A stretch of 64,000 nucleotides of DNA from Paenibacillus sp. D2_2 (GTDB lineage: Bacteria > Bacillota > Bacilli > Paenibacillales > Paenibacillaceae), in the NCBI RefSeq assembly GCF_031199965.1, contig NZ_CP133605.1, positions 2,264,501 to 2,328,500 on the forward strand. Direction: 5' to 3'. Below are positions 48,610 to 57,879 of this stretch, one piece after another. Under the pieces are notes generated by a model that saw only the letters and a program-made list of their open reading frames with translations, had not been told where the DNA came from and did not search any database. Both the position numbers and the translations under genes were made by a program. Positions within the stretch are counted from its first letter, which is position 1. The number at the start of each line of letters is the position of its first letter.

Positions 48610-51240
48610 ATGTCTACCAAGAGACCTTCCAGACTGGAAAGGAACGGCAAGCCAAATCACAAGCCTACCAAGCCTAATGGAACTAAAAAGAGAAAACTAA
48701 CGGCTAGACGGGTAATGTGGACGCTATTTTTCACCGTGGCGATCGCTATCATATGTGCGCTTGCCGGATATCTTTATATTACCGTCAACGGTGAGAGAAT
48801 CCTCAGTGAGAATGAGGATAAGCTGTTTATTTATGAAACTTCGAAGGTATATGACCGCAATGGAAATATGATGGGTGAATTGTCGGTGGATCGTAGCGAG
48901 CCAGTTGATTCCGATAAAATCCCTGATCTTCTGAAGAAAGCATTCGTAGCTACGGAGGATAGACGCTTCTATGAACATAGTGGTGTTGATCTTTGGTCCA
49001 TCGGACGAGCTGCCGTTAAGGACGTCATGTCCCGTTCACTTGTCGAAGGGGGCAGTACGCTTACGCAACAGCTTGCCAAGAACATGTTCTTGAGCCGTGA
49101 CAAAACCTTCTTCCGGAAAGCAACGGAAATGTCTATTGCAATGGCACTTGAGAACCATAAGACGAAGGATGAGATCATTACGCTGTATTTGAACCGGATT
49201 TTCTTCGGTCAGAAAGCGTATGGTATCAAGGCAGCGTCGCAGCGTTATTTCGGAGTTAGTGATTTGAATAAGCTGGAAATATGGCAAATGGCTACATTGG
49301 CGGCGATACCTAAAGGTCCGTCCGTATATAACCCAGTTTCCAATCCGGAACTGTCGAAGCAGCGCCGATCAGTGGTGCTTGATCTGATGTATGAACAAGG
49401 CTACATTACGGCAGCGGAACGCGATGAAGCGAAGGCCGTTGATTATAACTATGTTCCACCGGTGAAGAACGAGAGCTACCTGGCTTTCAAGGATTATGTT
49501 ATTAAGGAAGCCGAGCAGAAATACGGGCTGACAGAAGACGATCTGAACCGTGGCGGATACAAGATTTATACAACGATGGATGCTCAAGCACAAATAGCCG
49601 TTGAGAAAGCGTTCGATAACAACGATCTCTTCGAGAAGAGTGTGGATGATCAGCCGGTACAAGCTTCGGTCGTTATCATGAACCATGAAAATGGCAGCTT
49701 GATTGCTCTGTTGGGCGGTCGTGATTACCAGCGCAAAGGCTTCAGTCGTATTGAAAGTCGCAGACAACCTGGCTCGGCCTTTAAACCGATCGTATCCTAC
49801 GGTCCTGCGCTGGAGTCTGGCAAGTTCAACGTGAACTCGCAGGTCAGCAATGAACAGCAGTGCTTCGGCGACTATTGTCCTCGTAACCTGCATGGCTATT
49901 CCAAGACGATCGATATGACCACGGCACTGACGAAGTCTGAGAACATCCCAGCTGTATGGTTATTAAATCAGGTTGGAGTTAAGACTGGTGTGAAGTATGC
50001 TGAGGAAATGGGTATCAAGATGGATAAGAATGACAACAACCTGGCGATTGCGCTTGGTGGTCTCACCTATGGTACAAATACGCTGGAAATGGCAGGAGCA
50101 TTCAGTGTGTATGCCAACGGTGGAGAATACAATGAACCATATTCCATCAAACTCATCAAGGATCACGACGGCAAGGATATTTTCAAATACAATCCGCCGA
50201 AGCCGAAGCGGGTATTTAGCGAGACAACCGCTTATTATATGACACAGATGATGCAAAATGTTATTAATGATGGTACAGGTAAACGTGCTAAAATCGATCG
50301 TCCACTTGCTGGTAAGACGGGAACAACACAGCATGGGATCAAGGGTCTGAAGAGCAGCAAGAACCGTGATGTATGGTTTGTCGGCTACACACCAGAGTGG
50401 ACAGCTGCGATTTGGGAGGGCTATGACAATCCGGATAAGAACCATCTGCTGAACGGCAGCAGCGGTCAAGCCGCATCCTTGTTCGCGACAATTATGAAGG
50501 ATGCTCTCAAAGGCGTTCCAGTGAAGGATTTCCCTGTTCCTGATAACCTCAAGCAAGCACCAGAGCCGCCGCAGGAAGAGGTACAGGTTACAGCACCTAG
50601 CGATTTGAGTGGTTCTTACGATGAAGGTACGGGGACTATTTCACTTAACTGGACGGGTGTAGATCAGACAGGGGTGAACTATCGGATATACCGTAGAGAG
50701 GCTACTGCGCCGAACTTTACACATTATATGGATGTAGTCACCACCTCGGCCGAAGATCTAACGATAACGCCGGGAACCGATTATGAGTATTATGTAACGG
50801 TCTACGATCCGGCAAGCGATACAGAAAGTCAGCCGTCAAACATCGCTCAAGTCTCGGTACCAGCAGAGGATAACGGTGGCGAGGGCGAAGTGATACCACC
50901 TCCGGATGGCGGTAATACGTCTAATCCTGGTGGAGGCAACGGTAATGGTAGTGGTAGTGGTAGTGGTGAAGTAACACCTCCACCTAGTGGCGGAGGCTCA
51001 GGTGAGTCTGGCAATGGTGGTAATCAAGGACCTCCTAGTGGAGATGGATCCGGCCAGGGGAATGGAACTGAGTCGGGTGGAGGAAGCAATAACGGAAGTG
51101 AACCAGGTGGAACTACACCAACTGATCCTGGTGGCGGAGGTTCATCTACCGATCCATCTGGGGATGGAAGTAGCGTTCCGAGTAGCGGCACCGGGGAATG
51201 TAGACTCCCTCGTTGTCCGATGATGTTACTCAAGATATAG
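48610..51240 (+). CDS. pbpA: Class A penicillin-binding protein 1A
   Basis: 876 residues. Cytoplasmic basic tail and a membrane helix at about 35-57; GT51 glycosyltransferase (ATEDRRFYEHSGVD, EGGSTLTQQLAKNMFL); transpeptidase with SAFK near residue 390, KSEN and KTGTT near residue 568; a fibronectin type III domain near 660-755; then about 100 residues of Gly/Ser/Pro-rich tail. The last 17 residues (GECRLPRCPMMLLKI) look unlike the tail; one more G at 51193-51196 would end the protein at 51203 as GTGGM. It polymerises and cross-links peptidoglycan outside the membrane. Confidence 0.93.
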   Translation: MSTKRPSRLERNGKPNHKPTKPNGTKKRKLTARRVMWTLFFTVAIAIICALAGYLYITVNGERILSENEDKLFIYETSKVYDRNGNMMGELSVDRSEPVDSDKIPDLLKKAFVATEDRRFYEHSGVDLWSIGRAAVKDVMSRSLVEGGSTLTQQLAKNMFLSRDKTFFRKATEMSIAMALENHKTKDEIITLYLNRIFFGQKAYGIKAASQRYFGVSDLNKLEIWQMATLAAIPKGPSVYNPVSNPELSKQRRSVVLDLMYEQGYITAAERDEAKAVDYNYVPPVKNESYLAFKDYVIKEAEQKYGLTEDDLNRGGYKIYTTMDAQAQIAVEKAFDNNDLFEKSVDDQPVQASVVIMNHENGSLIALLGGRDYQRKGFSRIESRRQPGSAFKPIVSYGPALESGKFNVNSQVSNEQQCFGDYCPRNLHGYSKTIDMTTALTKSENIPAVWLLNQVGVKTGVKYAEEMGIKMDKNDNNLAIALGGLTYGTNTLEMAGAFSVYANGGEYNEPYSIKLIKDHDGKDIFKYNPPKPKRVFSETTAYYMTQMMQNVINDGTGKRAKIDRPLAGKTGTTQHGIKGLKSSKNRDVWFVGYTPEWTAAIWEGYDNPDKNHLLNGSSGQAASLFATIMKDALKGVPVKDFPVPDNLKQAPEPPQEEVQVTAPSDLSGSYDEGTGTISLNWTGVDQTGVNYRIYRREATAPNFTHYMDVVTTSAEDLTITPGTDYEYYVTVYDPASDTESQPSNIAQVSVPAEDNGGEGEVIPPPDGGNTSNPGGGNGNGSGSGSGEVTPPPSGGGSGESGNGGNQGPPSGDGSGQGNGTESGGGSNNGSEPGGTTPTDPGGGGSSTDPSGDGSSVPSSGTGECRLPRCPMMLLKI

Positions 51241-51279
51241 AAAGACCGATATGAAAAGGTTAGAAATAGGGTTACGGGT

Positions 51280-51320
51280 AGAACACCGATGCTTATCCAA
51301 GAAGCATCGGTGTTCTTTTA
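51280..51320 (+). terminator. Terminator after PBP1A
   Basis: AGAACACCGATGCTT (51280-51294) is exactly complementary to 51302-51316, followed by TTTTA. Strong rho-independent terminator. Confidence 0.9.
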
Positions 51321-51327
51321 TGAGGTT

Positions 51328-51608
51328 GTTTAAAAAGTCCCCCTTTGATAAGAAAACCGGTTGAAGTAATTCGAGGATGAGCGACGGCGATTCAAAGGTA
51401 GGTTTTCTTGCGATATAGAATTTCATCATCTTCTGCTGATAACGTATAAATTCTATATCTAACACGAAGTAGCACTGGTAGCTTATTCGACATCGAACCT
51501 TGAATTCAGCCGGGCCTTCCGGTGCTCACGTACCCAAAACGTACGCTCCGCTCCTCAGTCCCTAACTTCATCCAATTTTCTCGGTGCTGAAAGTCTGACT
51601 TTTTAAAC
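51328..51608 (-). repeat. Composite terminal-inverted-repeat element (type II plus type I)
   Basis: 281 bases bounded by GTTTAAAAAGTC (51328-51339) and its exact complement (51597-51608). The left part matches the type II unit at 39.1 kb and contains AGAAAACC/GGTTTTCT and ATAGAATTT/AAATTCTAT hairpins. The right part (51487-51575, minus) is the type I core. It lies between the PBP1A terminator and a DUF402 gene and encodes nothing convincing. Confidence 0.82.
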
Positions 51609-51711
51609 ACGCACTTGTGTGTATTTTTTTTTTATTTTCGAAGATTCGTTTTTGAGTGAGCCTCTTAAATGTGGTAAGCTGAAGGTACATTGTGCCAGAG
51701 AGGTTTTGAAC

Positions 51712-52272
51712 ATGAAGCGAAAATTCGGAGATCGTGCGAATTGGCGCCGCGTGACCCAGCGCCAGTTCAAATCGAAGTATGTTGAAGGTGACACATTTAC
51801 AGGTTATGCTACGTTCTATGGCATTAACGCGCTGCGCGACCCTCTATGGAAGACGTATGGAGGTCATACTTTTCGTATTGCCGATAAGGGATATACCTGG
51901 CTTCAATACTATCCCAAAGGAGCTCACTATGTAGTAACTGCCATGTTTGACGATCATGGGAGCATTGTGGAGTGGTATATCGACGTATGTAAAACCCAGG
52001 GGGTTACGGATCAAGGTGTCCCATGGTTTGATGATTTGTACTTAGATATTGTTGTACTTAAGAACGGCGAGGTGTTTTTACTGGATGAAGATGAACTGGA
52101 TGATGCATTGAGCCGTGGCCTTATCAGTGTCAGGGATTACGACTTGGCGAAAGAGACGGCCCGTGATGTGATGAAATTGATTAAGAATCAAGCGTTCCCT
52201 TATTTTGCAATGTCGCTTGAGCATTATCGGACCGGCTACGTTCAATCTGATTCTAGCAATTCTGGAGGTTAA
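51712..52272 (+). CDS. DUF402 family protein
   Basis: 186 residues from ATG 51712 behind AGAGAGG. The N-terminal KSKYVEGDTFTGYATFYGI leads into the DUF402 fold: YTWLQYYPKGAHYVVTAMFDDHGSIVEWYIDVC, DLYLDIVVLKNGEVFLLDEDELDDAL. Some homologues are nucleoside tri- or diphosphate phosphatases using the conserved acidic cluster (DLYLDIV and DEDEL), so that activity is plausible. Two bases separate it from the following ATG, indicating an operon. Confidence 0.85.
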   Translation: MKRKFGDRANWRRVTQRQFKSKYVEGDTFTGYATFYGINALRDPLWKTYGGHTFRIADKGYTWLQYYPKGAHYVVTAMFDDHGSIVEWYIDVCKTQGVTDQGVPWFDDLYLDIVVLKNGEVFLLDEDELDDALSRGLISVRDYDLAKETARDVMKLIKNQAFPYFAMSLEHYRTGYVQSDSSNSGG

Positions 52273-52274
52273 CC

Positions 52275-52949
52275 ATGGCTCAATACCGCGCAAGCTCACC
52301 GTATGCTGGGAACAGAAGAAGGAGCAACCGCAAATTCGTCTGGACTCTCCGTATTGGAGTGACATGTATACTGATCGGCATTTTATGGTCGGTCTATGCA
52401 CTGGCCCAGATCGGTAGCGTATACAGGAATACAGCTGCGACTACTGTAGCTTCGGAACCTGTAGATGTAGGGATTATACTTGGCGCATCCATGTGGGGGG
52501 ATCAACCTAGTCCCGGGTTGCAGGAGCGCCTTGAGCAAGGGCTTGCGGATTATGAGGCTGGCCGCTTTCATACCTTCATTCTAACAGGAGGCCTGGACAA
52601 GCCGGACTTCCGTTATACAGAAGCGGAAGGGATGGCAAACTATCTCGAGCAGCACGGCGTCCCGAAAGAAGCTATTCTACTCGAGAACAAGGCAACGAGC
52701 ACTTACGAGAATTTGAAATTCAGCAAGGAGATTATGGAGGATAAGGGGTTAACCTCAGCTGTCATTATCACTCATACTTTCCATGGCAACCGGGCGTACG
52801 AGATCGCCGAAGCGTTGGATTATTCCAGCCCCAAGTTGTCACTTACAGAGACCCATGTTCTCAAGCGCGTTCCTACTATCTTGCGCGAAATTTTGGCTTA
52901 TACGAAATGGAAGATAGATTATGTATTACTCGCTGTTGGCTGGAAATGA
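52275..52949 (+). CDS. YdcF/SanA-like DUF218 membrane protein
   Basis: 224 residues behind TCTGGAGGTTAACC. A basic N-terminus and one membrane helix (TLRIGVTCILIGILWSVYALAQ) anchor an extracytoplasmic DUF218 domain: VDVGIILGASMWGDQPSPGLQERLEQGL, TFILTGGLD, EAEGMANYLEQHGVP, ENKATSTYENLKFSKEIM and VIITHTFHGNRA. These are the conserved pocket residues of the family, which in other bacteria affects envelope polysaccharide synthesis. Exact role unknown. Confidence 0.87.
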   Translation: MAQYRASSPYAGNRRRSNRKFVWTLRIGVTCILIGILWSVYALAQIGSVYRNTAATTVASEPVDVGIILGASMWGDQPSPGLQERLEQGLADYEAGRFHTFILTGGLDKPDFRYTEAEGMANYLEQHGVPKEAILLENKATSTYENLKFSKEIMEDKGLTSAVIITHTFHGNRAYEIAEALDYSSPKLSLTETHVLKRVPTILREILAYTKWKIDYVLLAVGWK

Positions 52950-52996
52950 CAAAACTTCTAATATCGGATGAGGAGAGAGAATACACTTAAATGTGT

Positions 52997-53162
52997 GTTT
53001 AAAAAGTCAGACTTTCAGGACCAAGAAGGTTGGATGAAGTAGGGACTGAGGAGCGGAGCGTACATAGTTTGTACGTGAGCACCGGAAGGCCCGCTGAATT
53101 CAAGATTCGATGTCGATTAAGCTACCAGTGCTACTTCGTGATCAAAGGGTGACTTTTTAAAC
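52997..53162 (+). repeat. Dispersed terminal-inverted-repeat element, type I copy 3
   Basis: 166 bases with perfect 12-bp ends GTTTAAAAAGTC (52997-53008) and GACTTTTTAAAC (53151-53162). The core includes GAGGAGCGGAGCGTAC, the CGTAC stem and GAGCACCGGAAGGCCCG. CTTAAATGTGTGTT occurs both at 52986-52999 and at 53168-53181, flanking it as a direct repeat. Confidence 0.85.
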
Positions 53163-53217
53163 AACCTCTTAAATGTGTGTTCAATAGCCCCTACCCTATA
53201 AAGAGGTGATCTGCGCT

Positions 53218-54195
53218 ATGTCAGGGCGAGTAATGGCAAGAAGTGGTCCTCCTGAAGAGAGGCCTTCAAGACAAATTAATATTGTTCTACGTAATTCGGA
53301 GCCGCCGGTTGTCTCGCAGAGTGTTCCGGACAGTGAGGCTCATGCAACTACTGCCAAGCTCATGCCGCAAAATAGTCTGTTTGCAGATTTGCAGAAAGAG
53401 CTGGACGGACTGGTTGGATTGGATCATATTAAAGAATTGATGTATGAGATATTTGCACTTCTACAAATCGCCTCGATGCGTTCTGAGGCCGGACTGTTGT
53501 CCGGGGCTCAGGTATTCCATATGGTGTTCAAAGGAAATCCAGGAACCGGTAAGACGACCGTCGCCCGATTAGTGGCAAAGTTTTTTCAGAAAATGGGTGT
53601 ACTTAGTAAAGGACATCTGATCGAAGTGGAACGGGCTGATCTTGTAGGAGAATATATAGGACACACGGCGCAGAAGACTCGCGATTTGGTCAAGAAGGCG
53701 ATGGGCGGTATTCTGTTCGTGGACGAAGCCTATAGTCTGGCTCGCGGTGGAGAGAAAGATTTCGGTAAGGAAGCTATCGATACATTGGTAAAGTCTATGG
53801 AGGATTCGAAGAACCAGTTCATTTTGATTCTTGCGGGGTACTGTGACGAGATGGATTTCTTTCTCGATACCAACCCTGGACTACCTTCACGCTTCCCAAT
53901 TGTGATGGAATTTCCGGATTATACGATTGATCAGTTGATCCAGATCGCCGAAGGGATGGCCAAGGAACGCGATTATATTCTGATGCCGCAGACAATTGTC
54001 AAATTGAAGCAGCATTTGCTCCGTGAGAAGATGGAAGGCGAGCATGTGTTCAGCAACGCTAGACATGTCCGTAATGTGATTGAGCGTTCGATCCGTCATC
54101 AGGCGGTACGCATTTTGAATCAATTTAGTGGTGGTTCTCCCGGTAAACTGGAGTTAATGACGATTCGTCCCGAGGATTTGAAGGTCGATAAGTAA
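53218..54195 (+). CDS. spoVK: Stage V sporulation protein K, AAA ATPase
   Basis: 325 residues from ATG 53218 behind AAGAGGTGAT, matching SpoVK length. A short disordered N-terminus precedes the CbbX-type AAA module: ELDGLVGLDHIKELMYEIFALLQ, Walker A KGNPGTGKTTVARLV, pore-like ADLVGEYIGHTAQKT, Walker B GILFVDEAYSLARG, LAGYCDEMDFFLDTNPGLPSRFP arginine finger region. SpoVK is needed for late spore maturation. It follows hfq at a distance, as in Bacillus. Confidence 0.93.
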   Translation: MSGRVMARSGPPEERPSRQINIVLRNSEPPVVSQSVPDSEAHATTAKLMPQNSLFADLQKELDGLVGLDHIKELMYEIFALLQIASMRSEAGLLSGAQVFHMVFKGNPGTGKTTVARLVAKFFQKMGVLSKGHLIEVERADLVGEYIGHTAQKTRDLVKKAMGGILFVDEAYSLARGGEKDFGKEAIDTLVKSMEDSKNQFILILAGYCDEMDFFLDTNPGLPSRFPIVMEFPDYTIDQLIQIAEGMAKERDYILMPQTIVKLKQHLLREKMEGEHVFSNARHVRNVIERSIRHQAVRILNQFSGGSPGKLELMTIRPEDLKVDK

Positions 54196-54243
54196 TTGGC
54201 AGATGACTCTGTCTGGATTTTGTTGACTTAGATGATTGAGAAG

Positions 54244-54329
54244 AAGTTGAACCTATGGTTAACACAGTGAACGGACGTTCTCGCGTTATTGCTGGAGCGT
54301 TCTACCAGCTGTACCATGGAGTTCAACTT
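54244..54329. repeat. Long hairpin between spoVK and ynbB
   Basis: AAGTTGAAC-CTATGGT (54244 onward) pairs with ACCATGG-AGTTCAACTT (ending 54329); the interior holds GAACG/CGTTC-type sub-stems. A TTTTAAAATTTT follows, so it may act as a spoVK terminator, but the length is closer to that of a repeat element. Confidence 0.55.
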
Positions 54330-54414
54330 TTAAAATTTTATGCATCGAGAATGTTAAGTGGTTTAAAAGTTAGACTTCACTTCTTGGATTAACTTAAAGG
54401 GAGAGAATAGTTGA

Positions 54415-55668
54415 ATGGCGGTATTTTCAGAAGAGATAATAACACGAATGGAAGAGGCGGAATGTCAGGCAGAACAGCAGTTCCGTGAAATTGATCGTGT
54501 TGTGGACAAGAATCAGTTCAAAGTGATTGAAGCTTTTCAGAAGCATCATGTAAGTGATTTTCATTTTGCCGGATCGACTGGTTATGCATATAATGACCGG
54601 GGACGAGAGGTACTTGATCTTGTCTACGCGGACGTATTTGGTGCGGAAGCAGCGCTGGTCCGTCCTCACTTTGCATCCGGCACACATACGATCTCAACGG
54701 CATTGTTCGGTGTGTTACGTCCTGGGGATGAGCTTCTTTACATTACGGGTAAACCTTATGATACGCTGCATAAAGTCATTGGTAAACCTAGTGATGGCAC
54801 GGGCTCTTTACAAGATTTTGGGATTACCTATGATGATGTGGCACTGTGTGCTGATGGTACGGTAGATTGGGATACAGTTGCCAGCAAAATAACATCCAGC
54901 ACTAAGGTAATCGGAATTCAGCGCTCACGAGGATATGATTGGAGAGCTTCCTTCACGGTGGAGCAAATTGGTGAAATGGTGAAGCGTGTGAAGTCGTTGT
55001 CTCCGAATTGTATCGTATTTGTTGATAACTGCTATGGAGAATTTACGGAGGAGCAAGAGCCGACCGAAGTTGGGGCTGATTTGATCGCTGGTTCACTGAT
55101 TAAGAATCCTGGCGGAGGATTGGCCGAGACAGGCGGATATATATGTGGGCGAGCCGACCTTGTGGAGTTGGCGGCGAACCGCCTGACTGCTCCGGGCATC
55201 GGAGGAGAAGTTGGTGCAATGTTGGGCACGACACGGGGCATTTACCAAGGGCTGTTCCTGGCTCCAACAATTGTGGGACAAGCCATTAAGGGAAGTATTT
55301 TAGCAGCGGCATTGTTCGAGCGGGTCGGCTTTGACAGTAAACCACGTTGGATTGACAAGCGTACGGATTTGATTCAGGCGATCTCCTTCAGCAGCTCGGA
55401 ACATTTGATTGCTTTTGTACAAGGTATTCAGCGTGCTGCTGCGGTTGACGGCCATGTAGTGCCTGAGCCTTGGGATATGCCGGGTTACGATCATCCGGTC
55501 ATTATGGCAGCGGGGACCTTTATTCAAGGGGGAAGTCTAGAGTTATCTGCAGACGCGCCGATCCGCGAGCCTTATATTGCTTATATGCAGGGTGGACTTA
55601 CCTACTCCCACGTTAAGTTCGGTCTGTTGACTGCATTGCAGACGATGAAGGATCGTAAATTACTTTAA
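54415..55668 (+). CDS. ynbB: YnbB, PLP-dependent lyase family (methionine gamma-lyase-like)
   Basis: 417 residues. Conserved blocks: FAGSTGYAYNDRGREVLDLVYADVFGAEAALVRPHFASGTH, IGIQRSRGYDWR, IVFVDNCYGEFTEEQEP and the PLP lysine in AGSLIKNPGGGLAETGGY. The family is described as aluminium-resistance or methionine gamma-lyase-like, but its physiological reaction is unsettled. It directly precedes glnR-glnA as in Bacillus subtilis. Confidence 0.88.
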   Translation: MAVFSEEIITRMEEAECQAEQQFREIDRVVDKNQFKVIEAFQKHHVSDFHFAGSTGYAYNDRGREVLDLVYADVFGAEAALVRPHFASGTHTISTALFGVLRPGDELLYITGKPYDTLHKVIGKPSDGTGSLQDFGITYDDVALCADGTVDWDTVASKITSSTKVIGIQRSRGYDWRASFTVEQIGEMVKRVKSLSPNCIVFVDNCYGEFTEEQEPTEVGADLIAGSLIKNPGGGLAETGGYICGRADLVELAANRLTAPGIGGEVGAMLGTTRGIYQGLFLAPTIVGQAIKGSILAAALFERVGFDSKPRWIDKRTDLIQAISFSSSEHLIAFVQGIQRAAAVDGHVVPEPWDMPGYDHPVIMAAGTFIQGGSLELSADAPIREPYIAYMQGGLTYSHVKFGLLTALQTMKDRKLL

Positions 55669-55675
55669 ATTTTCT

Positions 55676-55727
55676 TGTAAGTAAACCTGACATCACTATT
55701 GACATGTTAGAATAACTTACATATCAT
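55676..55727 (+). promoter_or_regulatory. glnRA promoter with two GlnR boxes
   Basis: TGTAAGTAAACCTGACA (55676-55692) and TGTTAGAATAACTTACA (55705-55721) both match TGTNA-N7-TNACA. The second box is exactly the 17-base spacer between TTGACA (55699-55704) and TATCAT (55722-55727). GlnR bound there would block polymerase directly when glutamine is plentiful. Confidence 0.88.
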
Positions 55728-55762
55728 TATTTTATGATAATTAAACTGGAAGGTTGAGAGCG

Positions 55763-56176
55763 ATGAGTGACGATATTCGCAGAAATATGGCCTTGTTTCC
55801 GATTGGTATCGTGATGAAGCTTACGGATTTAACGGCTCGGCAAATTCGTTATTACGAACAGCATGAGTTGATTGTACCTGCGCGGACATCCGGGAACCAA
55901 CGTCTGTTTTCCTTTAATGATGTGGAACGTCTTCTCGAGATTAAGGCCTTGATCGATAAAGGAGTCAATATCGCTGGGATTAAACAGGTGATCACTCCGG
56001 CAAATGGCGAATCTGAGGAAGCGACAGTCATAACGCGGGACACTGAAGAGAAACGTAAGGAAATATCGAATTCCGAGCTCTATCGTATGCTGAAGCAGGA
56101 ATTGTTCACGAAGCAACGTCCTGGTCAGGTTTCTTTAATCCAGGGGGAATTATCCCGCTACTTTAAATTAAAATAA
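55763..56176 (+). CDS. glnR: Nitrogen regulator GlnR (MerR family)
   Basis: 137 residues from ATG 55763 behind GGAAGG. The MerR-type winged helix (MALFPIGIVMKLTDLTARQIRYYEQHELIVPARTSGNQRLFSFNDVERLLEIKALIDKGVN) is followed by a short C-terminal tail ending SRYFKLK, the segment that senses feedback-inhibited glutamine synthetase. It represses its own operon through two upstream boxes. The glnA start lies 18 bases downstream. Confidence 0.95.
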   Translation: MSDDIRRNMALFPIGIVMKLTDLTARQIRYYEQHELIVPARTSGNQRLFSFNDVERLLEIKALIDKGVNIAGIKQVITPANGESEEATVITRDTEEKRKEISNSELYRMLKQELFTKQRPGQVSLIQGELSRYFKLK

Positions 56177-56194
56177 CTGTTGGGAGATGTTAGC

Positions 56195-57523
56195 GTGAGT
56201 TACACCAAGGATGATATTCTGCGAATCGCCAAAGAAGAGAATGTCCGCTTTATCCGTCTGCAATTTACGGATTTGCTGGGAACAATTAAGAACGTGGAAA
56301 TTCCAGTAAGCCAATTGGAGAAAGCGCTGGACAATAAGATGATGTTCGACGGTTCGTCTATTGAGGGCTACGTGCGGATCGAAGAATCCGACATGTATCT
56401 GGTTCCAGATCTGGAAACTTGGGTTATCTTTCCTTGGATTAGAGAGGATCGCATTGCCCGCTTGATCTGTGATGTGTATATGCCTGATGGCACACCGTTC
56501 GCTGGTGACCCGCGTAATATCTTGAAGCGTGTACTGAAGGAAGCCGAGGAAATGGGCTATACTTCGATGAACGTAGGACCTGAGCCAGAATTCTTCTTGT
56601 TTAAGACAGATGAGAAGGGCAACCCTACTATGGAGTTGAATGACCAAGGCGGTTATTTCGACCTTGCACCTACTGACCTTGGTGAGAACTGCCGTCGCGA
56701 GATCGTGCTGACACTTGAAGAAATGGGCTTTGAAATCGAAGCTTCTCACCATGAGGTAGCTCCTGGCCAACACGAAATTGACTTCAAATATGCTAAGGCA
56801 ATTAAAGCGGCTGACCAAATTCAAACCTTCAAACTCGTTGTTAAAACGATCGCTCGTCAGCATGGCTTGCATGCAACGTTTATGCCGAAGCCATTGTATG
56901 GTGTGAGCGGTTCCGGAATGCACTGTCACCAATCCCTGTTCAAGGGAAAGACGAACGCATTCTATGATGAAAAGGATGATCTTGGTCTGAGCCAAGATGC
57001 TCGCCATTATATGGCTGGTATTTTGACACATGCGCGCTCTTTCGCTGCTGTAACTAACCCAACAGTTAACTCTTATAAACGTCTTGTACCTGGTTATGAA
57101 GCACCTTGCTATGTAGCTTGGTCTTCAAGCAACCGCAGCCCGATGATTCGTATTCCGGCTTCCCGCGGTGTTAGTACTCGTGTTGAGGTACGTAATCCTG
57201 ACCCAGCTGCTAACCCATATCTTGCACTTGCCGTAATGCTCAAAGCCGGACTTGATGGAATCAAGAGAAAACTTCCGCTAGTTCAACCGGTGGATCGCAA
57301 CATTTACGTTATGTCCGAAGAAGAGCTTATCGAAGAAGGCATTCCAAGCTTGCCTGGAGACTTGAAGGAATCTATCGGTGAATTGGTTCGCAGTGAGATC
57401 ATGGCTGAAGCACTTGGTGAGCACGCTTTGACCCACTTCTGCGAATTGAAGGAAATCGAATGGGATATGTACCGGATGCAAGTTCATCAATGGGAACGTG
57501 ACCAATATATGACGTTGTATTAA
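56195..57523 (+). CDS. glnA: Glutamine synthetase GlnA, type I
   Basis: 442 residues from GTG 56195 behind TGGGAGATG (a longer in-frame start at 56180 lacks a site). Landmarks: [14 protein letters not shown], metal-binding [26 protein letters not shown] loop [20 protein letters not shown], and [17 protein letters not shown]. It makes glutamine from glutamate, ammonia and ATP, and its feedback-inhibited form controls GlnR. There is no adenylylation-site loop of the type I-beta enzymes. Confidence 0.97.
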   Translation: MSYTKDDILRIAKEENVRFIRLQFTDLLGTIKNVEIPVSQLEKALDNKMMFDGSSIEGYVRIEESDMYLVPDLETWVIFPWIREDRIARLICDVYMPDGTPFAGDPRNILKRVLKEAEEMGYTSMNVGPEPEFFLFKTDEKGNPTMELNDQGGYFDLAPTDLGENCRREIVLTLEEMGFEIEASHHEVAPGQHEIDFKYAKAIKAADQIQTFKLVVKTIARQHGLHATFMPKPLYGVSGSGMHCHQSLFKGKTNAFYDEKDDLGLSQDARHYMAGILTHARSFAAVTNPTVNSYKRLVPGYEAPCYVAWSSSNRSPMIRIPASRGVSTRVEVRNPDPAANPYLALAVMLKAGLDGIKRKLPLVQPVDRNIYVMSEEELIEEGIPSLPGDLKESIGELVRSEIMAEALGEHALTHFCELKEIEWDMYRMQVHQWERDQYMTLY

Positions 57524-57533
57524 TTCGAGGAAT

Positions 57534-57565
57534 CCCTTGCGCCGTAAGGCGTGAGGGGTTTTTTG
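57534..57565 (+). terminator. Terminator after glnA
   Basis: CCCTTGCGCC (57534-57543) pairs with GGCGTGAGGGG (57548-57558) around a GTAA loop, followed by six T. Confidence 0.9.
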
Positions 57566-57806
57566 TATTTAGTTGGATGGAGTAGCCTTAATTTGTTGGC
57601 CCACCCAAACGGCCCCCGAATTTTTAATTCCTATTTTATAAATAGTCGTTTGAGTAGTTTTCAAACTTCTTCATATTCTTTGTTTCACAAGAAAGAGAGT
57701 TAATACCGCTTTTGCAAGAAATCTCAAAATCACTGAATTCGCAGGATAACATAGGGAACATGATCATGCATAATATCAGCCTGCTTTTAAGTCAAACCTC
57801 AATAGC
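57566..57806. other. Non-coding region after glnA
   Basis: About 240 AT-rich bases without a supported gene. A run GGCCCCCGAATTTTTAATTCC and several short open frames are present but none has a binding site. I see no repeat from the other intergenic families here. Confidence 0.5.
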
Positions 57807-57838
57807 AAAAGAGCCTTCCTAAAAAGGACGACTCTTGC
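57807..57838 (-). terminator. Terminator of the papain-like gene
   Basis: On the minus strand AAGAGTCGTCC and GGAAGGCTCTT form a stem around TTTTTA, followed by TTGC. It lies about 40 bases after the stop of the secreted protein gene. Confidence 0.65.
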
Positions 57839-57879
57839 CGAACTTGTAGATATTTGCTTAATTAATCACATTATCTACA

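Noticed and set aside
52997..53162. Group II intron domain V or a CRISPR-like repeat
   Set aside because: The GAGC and GTACG segments recall domain V, but the catalytic triad and bulge layout are absent; copies are dispersed and not regularly spaced.
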